From CAYLJO01 sp964383905 (GTDB lineage: Bacteria > Acidobacteriota > Blastocatellia > Pyrinomonadales > Pyrinomonadaceae): DNA of 20,974 bases. A program made the position numbers and the translations under genes. This document shows, one piece after another, positions 1 to 9,270 of the stretch. The notes beneath the pieces are model-generated. The model saw nothing but the letters and a program-made list of their open reading frames with translations. It did no database searches and was not told the origin of the DNA. The stretch is from assembly GCA_964383905.1 (NCBI GenBank), contig CAYLJO010000110.1:1-20974 (forward strand), given 5' to 3'. The stretch's first letter is position 1, and every line of letters begins with the position of its first letter.

Positions 1-1
1 G

Positions 2-2014
<2,013 letters not shown>

Positions 2015-2020
2015 AAAGAG

Positions 2021-2098
2021 AGTCTCAAGTCCAAGGTCCAAAGTCCAAGGTCCAAAGCCGTAAACAGGTTTTAGACCTTGGACTTTAGACTTTGAACC
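2021..2098. repeat. Heptameric inverted repeat, GTCCAAR family
   Basis: The first arm runs in 7-base steps of the form GTCCAAR. The core arms are 2036-2057 and 2069-2090, which match as inverted copies at 19 of 22 positions around an 11-base loop, and weaker matching continues outward on both sides. The element begins 6 bases after the clpC stop codon. It could act as a transcript-end hairpin for clpC, but no T-run follows the second arm. The same heptamer family reappears at 18031-18058. Confidence 0.75.
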
Positions 2099-2115
2099 AG
2101 TTTTGCCTGTATAAT
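2085..2115 (+). promoter_or_regulatory. Candidate promoter for bamA
   Basis: A perfect TATAAT lies at 2110-2115. The best -35 candidate is TTAGAC at 2085-2090 with a 19-base spacer, which is weak and falls inside the second arm of the neighbouring inverted repeat. It would give a leader of about 165 bases before the bamA start. I infer it from the -10 match and from its position at the head of the envelope cluster. Confidence 0.4.
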
Positions 2116-2285
2116 GCGCGCCTTTGTAGCCGTCGAAGCTGGCAACCGAAGGCGCGCTTTATTGAATCAAAGTGCCTCGAAGCCTGTAATGCATCCGGCG
2201 ACAGCTATTTTAGTCTTCGCCTTTTATTTTGCCTTTTCGATACGCTCCCGAAGTCTGACCAGGATCTCTGAGGGAAATTGCTTTT

Positions 2286-5200
2286 ATGCCCATCAGTCGT
2301 GCCATTCTGCTCATCATTCTGAGCGCTATTATTGGCGTCGTTTCGCTCGTTGCGACCCTCCGTAGCGTGCGCGCGCAAACTCAGCAGCGGCTCGTCGAAA
2401 ATGTTGACATCGTCGGCAACCGCCGTTTGCGCAAGGAAGATCTGCTCTACTACATCCAAACGCGCCCGGGTGATCCGTACAGCCCCGAGCAGGTCCAACG
2501 CGACCTGCAGGCCCTCGTGGCACTCAACTTCTTCGATAAAACGGCGACCAGTGTCTCCATCGAAGACGCCCCGCGCGGCGGCATCAACGTCATCTTTACC
2601 GTCAAGGAGCTCCCGATCATCCGCGACATCCAGTTCCAGGGCCTGCACAGTGTCACCGAATCCGACGTGCTCAAAGCCTTTCGCGAGCGGCGGGTCGGCG
2701 TCTCCAAAGAGAGCGTTTACGACCCCGTCAAGGTCCGCAACGCCATTCGCGTGATGAAGGAGCTACTGGCGGCGAAGGGTCATCCGAACGCGACCGTGGA
2801 CAAACGTGAAGACCAGGTCTCGGCCACCTCGACGGCGATCACTTTTGTTGTCAACGAGGGCGAGCGCGTCCGCGTCGTCGAAATTCGATTCGAGGGTAAC
2901 AAGGTTTTCAGCAGCGGCAAGCTGCGCGATCAGATGAAGTATGTCAAAGAGGCGGGGCTGATTACGCGCTTCAAGGGGCAGGATATTCTGGACCGTGAAA
3001 AACTGGACGTCGACCTGAGGCAGCATGTGGACAACTACATGCGCTCGAAGGGCTACCTGCAGGCGCGACACGGCGAGCCGCGCGTCGAGGGCCTCGGCAA
3101 GCGCACGACCGGTCTCTTCATCCCGCTGCCGTTCCTCTCATCGACGGACGAGGCGCTGCGCGTGACGGTCCCCATCACGGAAGGCAAGCTTTACCGGATC
3201 GGCTCGATCAAGATCGAGGGCAACTCGATCTTTTCCGAGCAGCAGATCAGCTCGGTGATCGGGCTCAAGCCGGGCGACGTCGCCAACGGCGAGCGCATCG
3301 GCAAAGCGCTTTACGAGAACCTTAAAAAGCTCTACGGTCAGGCCGGCTTTATCCAATACTCGGCCGAGCCGACGCCGACCTTCAAGGACAACCCGCAGAA
3401 ACCGGACGAGGGCATCGTCGATTTCAACATCGCGATTGAGGAAGGCAAACAGTTTACGCTGCGCCGCCTGGAGTTCTTAGGCAACACATTTACGCGTGAC
3501 AACGTGCTGCGCCGCGAATTTATCTTGAATGAAGGGGATATCTACAACCAGACGGCGTTCGAATATTCGGTCCTGCGTCTTAACCAGCTCGGCTACTTCG
3601 AGGCGGTAGACAAGGAGAAGGATGTGGACTTCCGTACCAATGAAGAAGAGGGCCAGGTTGACGTCAACGTGAAAGTGTCGGAGAAGGGGCGCCAGCAGAT
3701 CTCCTTTAACGGGGGCATCTCCGGCATCGGCGGGTCATTCTTCGGGCTTGAATACTCGACCAACAACCTTCTCGGGCGCGGCGAAGTGCTCTCCTTCAAC
3801 GTCGCTTACGGGAACCGCCAGCGCTCGTTTCAGTTCTCTTTCACGGAGCCGTACATCCGCAACCGCCCGATCACGGGAGGCTTCTCCGTTTTTACGTTTT
3901 CACAGAAGTTCTTCGGCGAGGGCACGTTCCTTTCGCAAAATATCAACGCGCAGCAAGGGCTGTTCGGCACCGCCGCGGACTTCTTCAATACGAATGAGGC
4001 GAACCTCTTTACGCGGAATTCTACGGGCGCGTCCGTTTTCGCCAGCGCGCCGCTCTCGGAGTTCTACCGCAAGCGGCGCTTCACGCAGTTTTCACGCATC
4101 GGTCTGTCTTACCAGATTTCGCAATCGAGCGTGAAACAGCCCGCGGTCAATGCGCAGAACAACCCCAACACGTTTATTCCGGTGATCTACGACCAACCGA
4201 ACATCATCTCCAGCCGCATCACGCCGAGCTTCACTTTTGATACGCGCAGCTACTCAAAGAATACGGGGATTGATGCGACGGGCGGCAAGGAAATTTCGGC
4301 GGCGGTTGCCCTCACCGGTTTAGGCGGCGACGTCCGCTCGTACGAGCCGACGCTCTCTTACACGCAGTTCATTAAAGTGCGCCATAAGAAGTCTGACTCG
4401 CCCGAAGTGTTCGGCTTCCGCCTGATCGCCGGGACGGTCGGCAGCTTCGCCACTTCGAGTAAGATCCGCAACTCAAACTCGCTCGCGTTCGTCGGCGGCG
4501 TGCCGATCTACGAGCGGTTCTTCCTCGGCGATGAATTCACGATCCGCGGCTATAACGTGCGTTCGATCAGCCCGATCGTGCCGCTTGACTCGTTCGTTAC
4601 GTCGCGCAATGTGACGCTAGCGACGAACCAGACGGGCACGCCCGTCCCCGCCGGTCTGCCGGCGTCGCTCGCCAACGTCGGCGTCTTTACCGGCGCGGGG
4701 GGAGCAAATAGCTTCAATTTCTCGCGCACCTTTACCTTCATCGGCGGCGACACGCAGCTCCTCGGCAATTTCGAGTACCGGGTCCCGATCTTCGGGCCGG
4801 TCAGCGCCGCTGCCTTCGCAGACATCGGCTCGGCCTTCAACCTGCGCACGAAAGGCGACCAAACCTTTTCGAGCAATTTTTTGACTGAAAACCAGTTCGC
4901 GGGCACGGCCGGATTAATCCAGTGTCGCGGCAGCTTTGTGGCGGCTACGTTAAACGGGTTCGCCGCTTGTTCCCCCGGCTCGCAGCTTGCGCTGACAGCC
5001 CTCGGCGCCCTTGTCGCGCGTGATAACCGGCTGGTGTCGCAGGAAGAGTTCAATAACGCGTTGCGCGTCGGCCCCGTTGACCCGCTGTCGGGCCTGCCCG
5101 TCGGCTTCCAGCCCGTCTTTTTGCGGGGCGAAGCGCAGATCAACACGGTCGCGCGGCTCAGCCAGAGCCTTTTTTCAAAATTTACTGACTACCGAGCCAG

Positions 5201-5363
5201 CCTGGGCGTCGAATTTCGCGTCCAAGTACCTGTTATCAACGTGCCATTTCGTCTGATTTATGCTTATAATCCTAACGCGCGGACCGGCATCGTGAGTGGC
5301 TTGCCGTTCAATTTCGGCGAACGTAGGAGCGTCTTTCGTTTCAGCATCGGTCGCACTTTTTAA
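2286..5363 (+). CDS. bamA: BamA, outer-membrane protein assembly factor
   Basis: This Omp85-family protein is the core of the BAM complex, which inserts beta-barrel proteins into the outer membrane. The 1025 residues begin with a signal peptide (hydrophobic residues 5-25, likely cleavage after SVRA at residue 30). Five POTRA domains follow to about residue 470; each opens with the typical pattern (VDIVGNRRL, IQFQGLHSV, IRFEGNKVF, IKIEGNSIF, LEFLGNTFT). A 16-strand barrel follows, with the conserved L6 motif IRGY at 753-756, and the chain ends in an aromatic residue (SIGRTF), as barrel proteins do. The start at 2286 follows GAGGGA at 2270-2275. It is longer than the 810-residue E. coli protein, mostly because of extended loops. 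One segment after IRGY holds C880 and C895, the only two cysteines I see. skp/ompH follows after 89 bases. Confidence 0.96.
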   Translation: MPISRAILLIILSAIIGVVSLVATLRSVRAQTQQRLVENVDIVGNRRLRKEDLLYYIQTRPGDPYSPEQVQRDLQALVALNFFDKTATSVSIEDAPRGGINVIFTVKELPIIRDIQFQGLHSVTESDVLKAFRERRVGVSKESVYDPVKVRNAIRVMKELLAAKGHPNATVDKREDQVSATSTAITFVVNEGERVRVVEIRFEGNKVFSSGKLRDQMKYVKEAGLITRFKGQDILDREKLDVDLRQHVDNYMRSKGYLQARHGEPRVEGLGKRTTGLFIPLPFLSSTDEALRVTVPITEGKLYRIGSIKIEGNSIFSEQQISSVIGLKPGDVANGERIGKALYENLKKLYGQAGFIQYSAEPTPTFKDNPQKPDEGIVDFNIAIEEGKQFTLRRLEFLGNTFTRDNVLRREFILNEGDIYNQTAFEYSVLRLNQLGYFEAVDKEKDVDFRTNEEEGQVDVNVKVSEKGRQQISFNGGISGIGGSFFGLEYSTNNLLGRGEVLSFNVAYGNRQRSFQFSFTEPYIRNRPITGGFSVFTFSQKFFGEGTFLSQNINAQQGLFGTAADFFNTNEANLFTRNSTGASVFASAPLSEFYRKRRFTQFSRIGLSYQISQSSVKQPAVNAQNNPNTFIPVIYDQPNIISSRITPSFTFDTRSYSKNTGIDATGGKEISAAVALTGLGGDVRSYEPTLSYTQFIKVRHKKSDSPEVFGFRLIAGTVGSFATSSKIRNSNSLAFVGGVPIYERFFLGDEFTIRGYNVRSISPIVPLDSFVTSRNVTLATNQTGTPVPAGLPASLANVGVFTGAGGANSFNFSRTFTFIGGDTQLLGNFEYRVPIFGPVSAAAFADIGSAFNLRTKGDQTFSSNFLTENQFAGTAGLIQCRGSFVAATLNGFAACSPGSQLALTALGALVARDNRLVSQEEFNNALRVGPVDPLSGLPVGFQPVFLRGEAQINTVARLSQSLFSKFTDYRASLGVEFRVQVPVINVPFRLIYAYNPNARTGIVSGLPFNFGERRSVFRFSIGRTF

Positions 5364-5452
5364 CCTTTTCAAAGTCAACAACTTAGGCGATGCTTGCCAG
5401 TTTTCAGCGCATGGGCGCCGCCTTTCATCGTAAGGAGCATTACAGGAAAGTC

Positions 5453-6052
5453 ATGAAAATATATCGTTTGATTGCCGCGGCTGCCTTGGTTGCGGCCGTC
5501 GCCGCCCTCCCCATTTACGCACAGGGTAACGGCCGGACAGCGTCGCAACCGTCGGCCGCTGCCGCTGTGCCCGATACCAGGATTGCGTTCATCAACACGG
5601 AAATTTTCGCCGATGATAAGCAGGGCATCACGCGCTTTGTCAATGCCATGAGGAGTTTGGAGCGCGAATTCCAGCCGCGCTCGACCGAGCTTACTAACAT
5701 GCAGGCGCAGATCAAATCCATTGCCGAGGACATCCAGAAAACCCAAAGTCTGTCCGATCCTAAAGCGCTGCAGGCGAAGCAGGAGCGGGGGGATGCCTTA
5801 CAGCGCGAATACGAATTCAAGAAGAAGAGTGCGGACGCCGATTACCAGAAGCGCTTCCAGGCAGTCGTGAGCCCGATCTATGAAGACATCGGAAAGGCCC
5901 TCGATACGTTCGCCAAGCAGCGCGGAATCACCATGATTCTCGACATCAGCAAGCTTGCGCCCGCCGTTCTCACGGTGAATGAGAACATGGATGTGACGAA
6001 GGCTTTCATCGCCGAGTACAACAGCCGGAATCCGGCCACCGCTTCGAGATAG
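5453..6052 (+). CDS. skp: Skp/OmpH-family periplasmic chaperone
   Basis: This is a periplasmic holdase that keeps unfolded outer-membrane proteins soluble on their way to BamA. I chose the ATG at 5453 over the upstream in-frame start at 5390. It follows AGGAAAG at 5444-5450 and opens directly into a signal peptide (MKIYRLIAAAALVAAVAALP, cleavage near PIYAQ). The 199-residue precursor has the family layout: a strand RIAFINTEIF, a long charged coiled-coil arm of about 90 residues rich in Glu, Lys and Gln, then a closing segment GITMILDISK. The position directly behind bamA is the classical arrangement. Skp homologues vary strongly in sequence, so the call rests on architecture and context. Confidence 0.9.
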   Translation: MKIYRLIAAAALVAAVAALPIYAQGNGRTASQPSAAAAVPDTRIAFINTEIFADDKQGITRFVNAMRSLEREFQPRSTELTNMQAQIKSIAEDIQKTQSLSDPKALQAKQERGDALQREYEFKKKSADADYQKRFQAVVSPIYEDIGKALDTFAKQRGITMILDISKLAPAVLTVNENMDVTKAFIAEYNSRNPATASR

Positions 6053-6197
6053 CACCGCGTAGGCGCGTCGCGGATCATTCTTACAGCAGGGTGCGGAGGC
6101 GTGGAACGACCGATTCTGCGCTCCGCATTCGGCGCTTTACGGGCCGGTCACGGCGGCCGGTAGTAGTTCTTAGCACCCCGAAAGTTCAAGACCTGCG

Positions 6198-6650
6198 ATG
6201 GAGACGGTTCTCGATACGCGCGCCATACAGCAACTCCTGCCGCACCGCTACCCTTTTCTGCTCGTCGATCGCATCGTCGAGCTCGAGCCGCTGAAGAGGA
6301 TTGTCGGTATCAAACAGGTGAGCGCCAACGAGCCTTTTTTTCAGGGCCACTTCCCCGGTACGCCCGTCATGCCGGGCGTGCTGGTCATCGAAGCGATGGC
6401 CCAGGCCGGGGCCGTGCTCGCCCTGCGCGAGGTAGAGAACCGGGATCAAAAGCTGGTCCTCTTTACCAGCATTAAGGAGGCGCGTTTTCGCCGCCCGGTC
6501 GTGCCCGGTGACACTTTGATCCTGGAGGTGACGGCCCTGCGCTTCGGCCCGCGCGTGCAGCGGATGCGCGGCGAAGCCAAAGTTAATGGGCAACTCGCCG
6601 CCGACGCCGAGCTGATGAGCGTGATAGTCGATCGCGAGACCACCACATGA
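6198..6650 (+). CDS. fabZ: FabZ, 3-hydroxyacyl-[acyl-carrier-protein] dehydratase
   Basis: It dehydrates (3R)-hydroxyacyl-ACP to trans-2-enoyl-ACP in fatty acid elongation, and so competes with the lipid A acyltransferases for the same hydroxyacyl-ACP pool. The 150-residue hotdog-fold protein starts with LLPHRYPFLLVDR. It carries the active-site segment GHFPGTPVMPGVLVIEAMAQ, with catalytic His51 and Glu65, and it has the normal family length. It sits between skp and lpxA, as in many lipid A clusters, although lpxD, often placed just before fabZ, is missing. The stop codon at 6648-6650 abuts the inverted repeat that fills the gap to lpxA. The 145 bases upstream hold no gene that I can see. Confidence 0.96.
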   Translation: METVLDTRAIQQLLPHRYPFLLVDRIVELEPLKRIVGIKQVSANEPFFQGHFPGTPVMPGVLVIEAMAQAGAVLALREVENRDQKLVLFTSIKEARFRRPVVPGDTLILEVTALRFGPRVQRMRGEAKVNGQLAADAELMSVIVDRETTT

Positions 6651-6750
6651 AAGGCAAAAGGTAAAAGGTAAAGGCAAAAAGGGAGATCACAGATTAAACT
6701 TATCAGAACTGGTTTCCGCTTTTTTACTTTTACCTTTTTCCTTTTGCCAT
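6651..6750. repeat. Heptameric inverted repeat, AAGGYAA family
   Basis: The first arm, 6651-6683, steps through AAGGCAA, AAGGTAA, AAGGTAA, AGGCAAA. The second arm, 6718-6750, steps through TTTTTAC, TTTTACC, TTTTTCC, TTTTGCC at exact 7-base spacing (6721-6748). The arms match as inverted copies at about 27 of 33 positions and enclose a 34-base loop. The element begins on the base after the fabZ stop and ends 7 bases before the lpxA start, so it fills almost the whole gap. Confidence 0.85.
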
Positions 6751-6757
6751 CTTCAGT

Positions 6758-7555
6758 ATGCGCGCCAAAAAAGCCCCAACGCAGACGATTCATCCCTCGG
6801 CCGTTGTCAGCCCGCGTGCGCAGCTCGGTCTGGAGTGTTACGTCGGCCCCTATTCAACTGTCGGCGATGAGGTCGTATTGGGCGACGGCGTGCGACTGGA
6901 ATCACACTGTGTCGTTGACGGGCGGACCATCATCGGCGACGGGACACACGTTTTTCCCTTCGTTTCGATCGGCCTTGCGTCGCAGGACTTGAAATACAGA
7001 GGCGAGCGCTCGGAGACGCGTATCGGGCGGCGCAATCGCATTCGCGAGTTCGTCACCATCCATCGCGGCACGGAGGGCGGCGGGATGTTGACGGCGACGG
7101 GCGATCACTGTTTGATTATGGCTCAGGCGCACGTCGCGCACGATTGCGTTATCGGCAACGGAGTCATTATGGCCAACGGGGCCACACTCGCCGGGCACGT
7201 TATCGTTGAAGACGGCGCGAACATCGGCGCTTATTCGGGCGTTCACCAGTTCTGCCGCGTGGGCCGCGAGGCCTATATCGGCGGTTATTCTGTGATCGTC
7301 AAAGACGCGCTACCCTACGCGCTTACGGTCGGCAACCACGCGCGCTGCTACGGGCTCAACGTGACGGGAATGAAGCGGCGCGGCTACCCGCGCGGAGTCA
7401 TCAAGACCCTTCATCACGCCTTTCACCTGCTCCTCTCCTCGCGCCTCAACACCTCGCAGGCGCTTGAGGCGATCCGCGGAGAGATCAAAGACTCGACGGA
7501 AGTGGACGAACTCGTGCGCTTCATCGAAACTTCCAGGCGCGGGGTCATCAAGTAA
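6758..7555 (+). CDS. lpxA: LpxA, acyl-ACP--UDP-N-acetylglucosamine O-acyltransferase
   Basis: It catalyses the first step of lipid A synthesis: transfer of a hydroxyacyl chain from ACP to the 3-OH of UDP-GlcNAc, in the cytoplasm. The 265-residue protein is a left-handed beta-helix of imperfect hexapeptide repeats (for example IHPSAV, LGLECY, IGDGTH), followed by a helical C-terminus. AHVAHDC carries the catalytic histidine (His128, equivalent to E. coli His125). GVHQFCRVG, GNHARCYGLN and GMKRRGY match LpxA signatures and exclude LpxD. The ATG at 6758 puts the beta-helix at the expected distance. No Shine-Dalgarno sequence precedes it, and the second arm of an inverted repeat ends 7 bases upstream. 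Confidence 0.95.
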   Translation: MRAKKAPTQTIHPSAVVSPRAQLGLECYVGPYSTVGDEVVLGDGVRLESHCVVDGRTIIGDGTHVFPFVSIGLASQDLKYRGERSETRIGRRNRIREFVTIHRGTEGGGMLTATGDHCLIMAQAHVAHDCVIGNGVIMANGATLAGHVIVEDGANIGAYSGVHQFCRVGREAYIGGYSVIVKDALPYALTVGNHARCYGLNVTGMKRRGYPRGVIKTLHHAFHLLLSSRLNTSQALEAIRGEIKDSTEVDELVRFIETSRRGVIK

Positions 7556-7557
7556 AG

Positions 7558-7630
7558 GATGAGCGATGAACGCGGAATGATGAATAGAAGAACTTTCTTT
7601 TCATTCATCGTTCCGCGTTCATCATTCATC
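7558..7630. repeat. Heptameric inverted repeat, GATGAAY family
   Basis: The first arm, 7558-7585, reads GATGAGC, GATGAAC, GCGGAAT, GATGAAT. The second, 7603-7630, reads as CATTCAT, CGTTCCG, CGTTCAT, CATTCAT from 7602. The arms match as inverted copies at 25 of 28 positions with a 17-base loop, and contain an exact 13-base match around GATGAACGCGGAA. It starts 2 bases after the lpxA stop and ends 8 bases before the lpxI ATG. Confidence 0.87.
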
Positions 7631-7638
7631 ATTTGGTT

Positions 7639-8445
7639 ATGCGTTACGGGCTGATTGCGGGCAACGGACGTTTCCCTTTCCTCGTGCTTGAAGGGGCGCG
7701 CCGGGCGGGCGTTTCGCTCTCCGTCGTAGCGATCCGCGAAGAGACCGATCCGGAGATCGAGCGGGTGGCCGAGCGCGTCCAGTGGGTCGGCATCGGGCAG
7801 CTCGGCAAGATGATCCGCTTCTTCAAACGTGAAGGGGTCGAGCGAGCGATGATGGCCGGGCAGGTCAAGCACGTGCAAATTTTCAGTAACGCCATACCCG
7901 ATGTGCGCATGCTGAAAATGCTCATGCGGTTGCCGCGCCGTAACACGGACGCTCTGATCGGCGCTGTGGCCGCGGAGCTTGCCGGCGAAGGCATCGAGCT
8001 GATCGATTCAACCTATTTTCTACAGGACCACCTCCCGGCAGCGGGAATCCTCACACGCCGCGCCCCGGACGGGCGCGAGCGCGGCGACATCGAATACGGC
8101 CTCGAAGTCGCACGCGAGATCGCGCGCCTCGACCTGGGGCAGACCATCATCGTTCGCGCCAAAGCCTGCGTCGCCGTCGAAGCGATGGAAGGCACCGACG
8201 CGACCATCCGACGCGCGGGCTCTCTCGCGCGCGGCCGCCTGACCGTGGTGAAAATTGCCAAGCCTGATCAGGACATGCGCTTCGACGTGCCGGTGGTCGG
8301 TGTGCCGACGATTGAAAGCATGTTGGAGGCGGGCGCGACGTGCCTGTGCATCACGGCGGGCAAAACCCTGATGTTTGATCACGACCGGATGCTGCGGTTG
8401 GCCGACGAGAAGCATATTGCCATCGCGGCCGTTCCGCCCGTCTAA
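7639..8445 (+). CDS. lpxI: LpxI, UDP-2,3-diacylglucosamine pyrophosphatase
   Basis: It hydrolyses UDP-2,3-diacylglucosamine to lipid X and UMP, the step done by LpxH in E. coli. LpxI (formerly DUF1009) is the unrelated alternative enzyme characterised in Caulobacter. The 268-residue protein opens with GLIAGNGRFPFLV and has AMMAGQVKH, the GTDATIRR segment and the C-terminal KPDQDMRFDVPVVGVPTIE region that define the family. I prefer the ATG at 7639 to the TTG two codons earlier. Neither has a Shine-Dalgarno sequence; an inverted-repeat arm occupies that position. The gene converges with the alpha/beta hydrolase, with 4 bases between the two stop codons. Confidence 0.94.
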   Translation: MRYGLIAGNGRFPFLVLEGARRAGVSLSVVAIREETDPEIERVAERVQWVGIGQLGKMIRFFKREGVERAMMAGQVKHVQIFSNAIPDVRMLKMLMRLPRRNTDALIGAVAAELAGEGIELIDSTYFLQDHLPAAGILTRRAPDGRERGDIEYGLEVAREIARLDLGQTIIVRAKACVAVEAMEGTDATIRRAGSLARGRLTVVKIAKPDQDMRFDVPVVGVPTIESMLEAGATCLCITAGKTLMFDHDRMLRLADEKHIAIAAVPPV

Positions 8446-8449
8446 TTTC

Positions 8450-9247
8450 TTACCCGCGCAATGAGCCGAGAAATTCTGTGAGCGCGCGGTTAAACTCTGC
8501 TGGGCGTTCGAGGTTGGAGAGGTGCGCAGCCCCGTCAATAATTTTAAGACGCGCGCCGGGGATCTCGCGCCGCATGAGCTCCGAATCCTTCGGGGGTGTG
8601 AGTTGGTCCTCACTTCCGACGATAATGAGTGCCGGCGCGTCTATGTTTGGCAGAAAGTCTGTGTGATCGCGACGCGCGGCCATACCGCCGAGCGCGTTGG
8701 CCGCGCCCTGCGGTTTCGTGCCCGTAATCATCTCCCGGACGCGTGCGACTATTTCGGGCCGCGCGGTCAGCGTGGCGGGCGCAAGCACTTTCTGCAGAAA
8801 GCCATCGGCAATGCTCTCCATACCTTCTTTGAGAACTTTATTCGCCTGCTCTTCGCGGCTCCGGCGGCCCTCGTCCGTGTCCGCTTGCGGGCGCGTGTCG
8901 GCGAGGATCAGCGCACGCACGCGTCTGGGGAAGTGGCGATAGAAAGCCAGCGTGACGTAACCGCCCATCGAGAGGCCGCCCAAGACGGCGCCCTTGACGT
9001 CCAGTTTATCCATTAACGCGGCGACGTCTTCAGCCATCTCGTCCATCGTCGCAGGACCGGCCGTGACGGTCGTCTCGCCGAGCCCGCGTAAGTCAGGAGT
9101 AATAACGCGATAGCTTGGGCTCAATGACTCCACCTGCTCGCGCCACATGGAGCGGTTGAAGGGGTAGCCGTGAAGCAGCACGACGGGTGGGCCGCTGCCC
9201 ACATCATCGTACGCCATCTCAATCCCCCGCACGCGTATTCTGGTCAT
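8450..9247 (-). CDS. Alpha/beta hydrolase, enol-lactonase-like
   Basis: This 265-residue cytoplasmic alpha/beta hydrolase has the complete catalytic set: oxyanion segment LLHGYPFNRSMW, nucleophile elbow GLSMGG (Ser93), acid Asp214 in VGSEDQLTPP, and His242 in AAHLSNLERP. It resembles the 3-oxoadipate enol-lactonase / haloperoxidase-like branch, but that branch is promiscuous, no aromatic-degradation gene lies nearby, and the substrate cannot be named. The start has a good purine-rich site upstream (GAGGG and AGGAG within about 15 bases). It lies 23 bases downstream of the hybrid kinase gene on the same strand, so the two are probably co-transcribed. Confidence 0.9.
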   Translation of the reverse strand: MTRIRVRGIEMAYDDVGSGPPVVLLHGYPFNRSMWREQVESLSPSYRVITPDLRGLGETTVTAGPATMDEMAEDVAALMDKLDVKGAVLGGLSMGGYVTLAFYRHFPRRVRALILADTRPQADTDEGRRSREEQANKVLKEGMESIADGFLQKVLAPATLTARPEIVARVREMITGTKPQGAANALGGMAARRDHTDFLPNIDAPALIIVGSEDQLTPPKDSELMRREIPGARLKIIDGAAHLSNLERPAEFNRALTEFLGSLRG

Positions 9248-9270
9248 CCCTCAAGCTCCTGCTATCTCCT

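Noticed and set aside
2114..2365. An 83-codon open frame in front of and overlapping bamA
   Set aside because: Its start overlaps the -10 element, it has no ribosome site, it runs into the bamA signal peptide in another frame, and it shows no domain. It is better read as leader DNA.
6651..7630. Repeat arrays considered as CRISPR or transposon ends
   Set aside because: The units are 7 bases with no spacers. There is no transposase, target-site duplication or cas gene, and adjacent elements differ in sequence.
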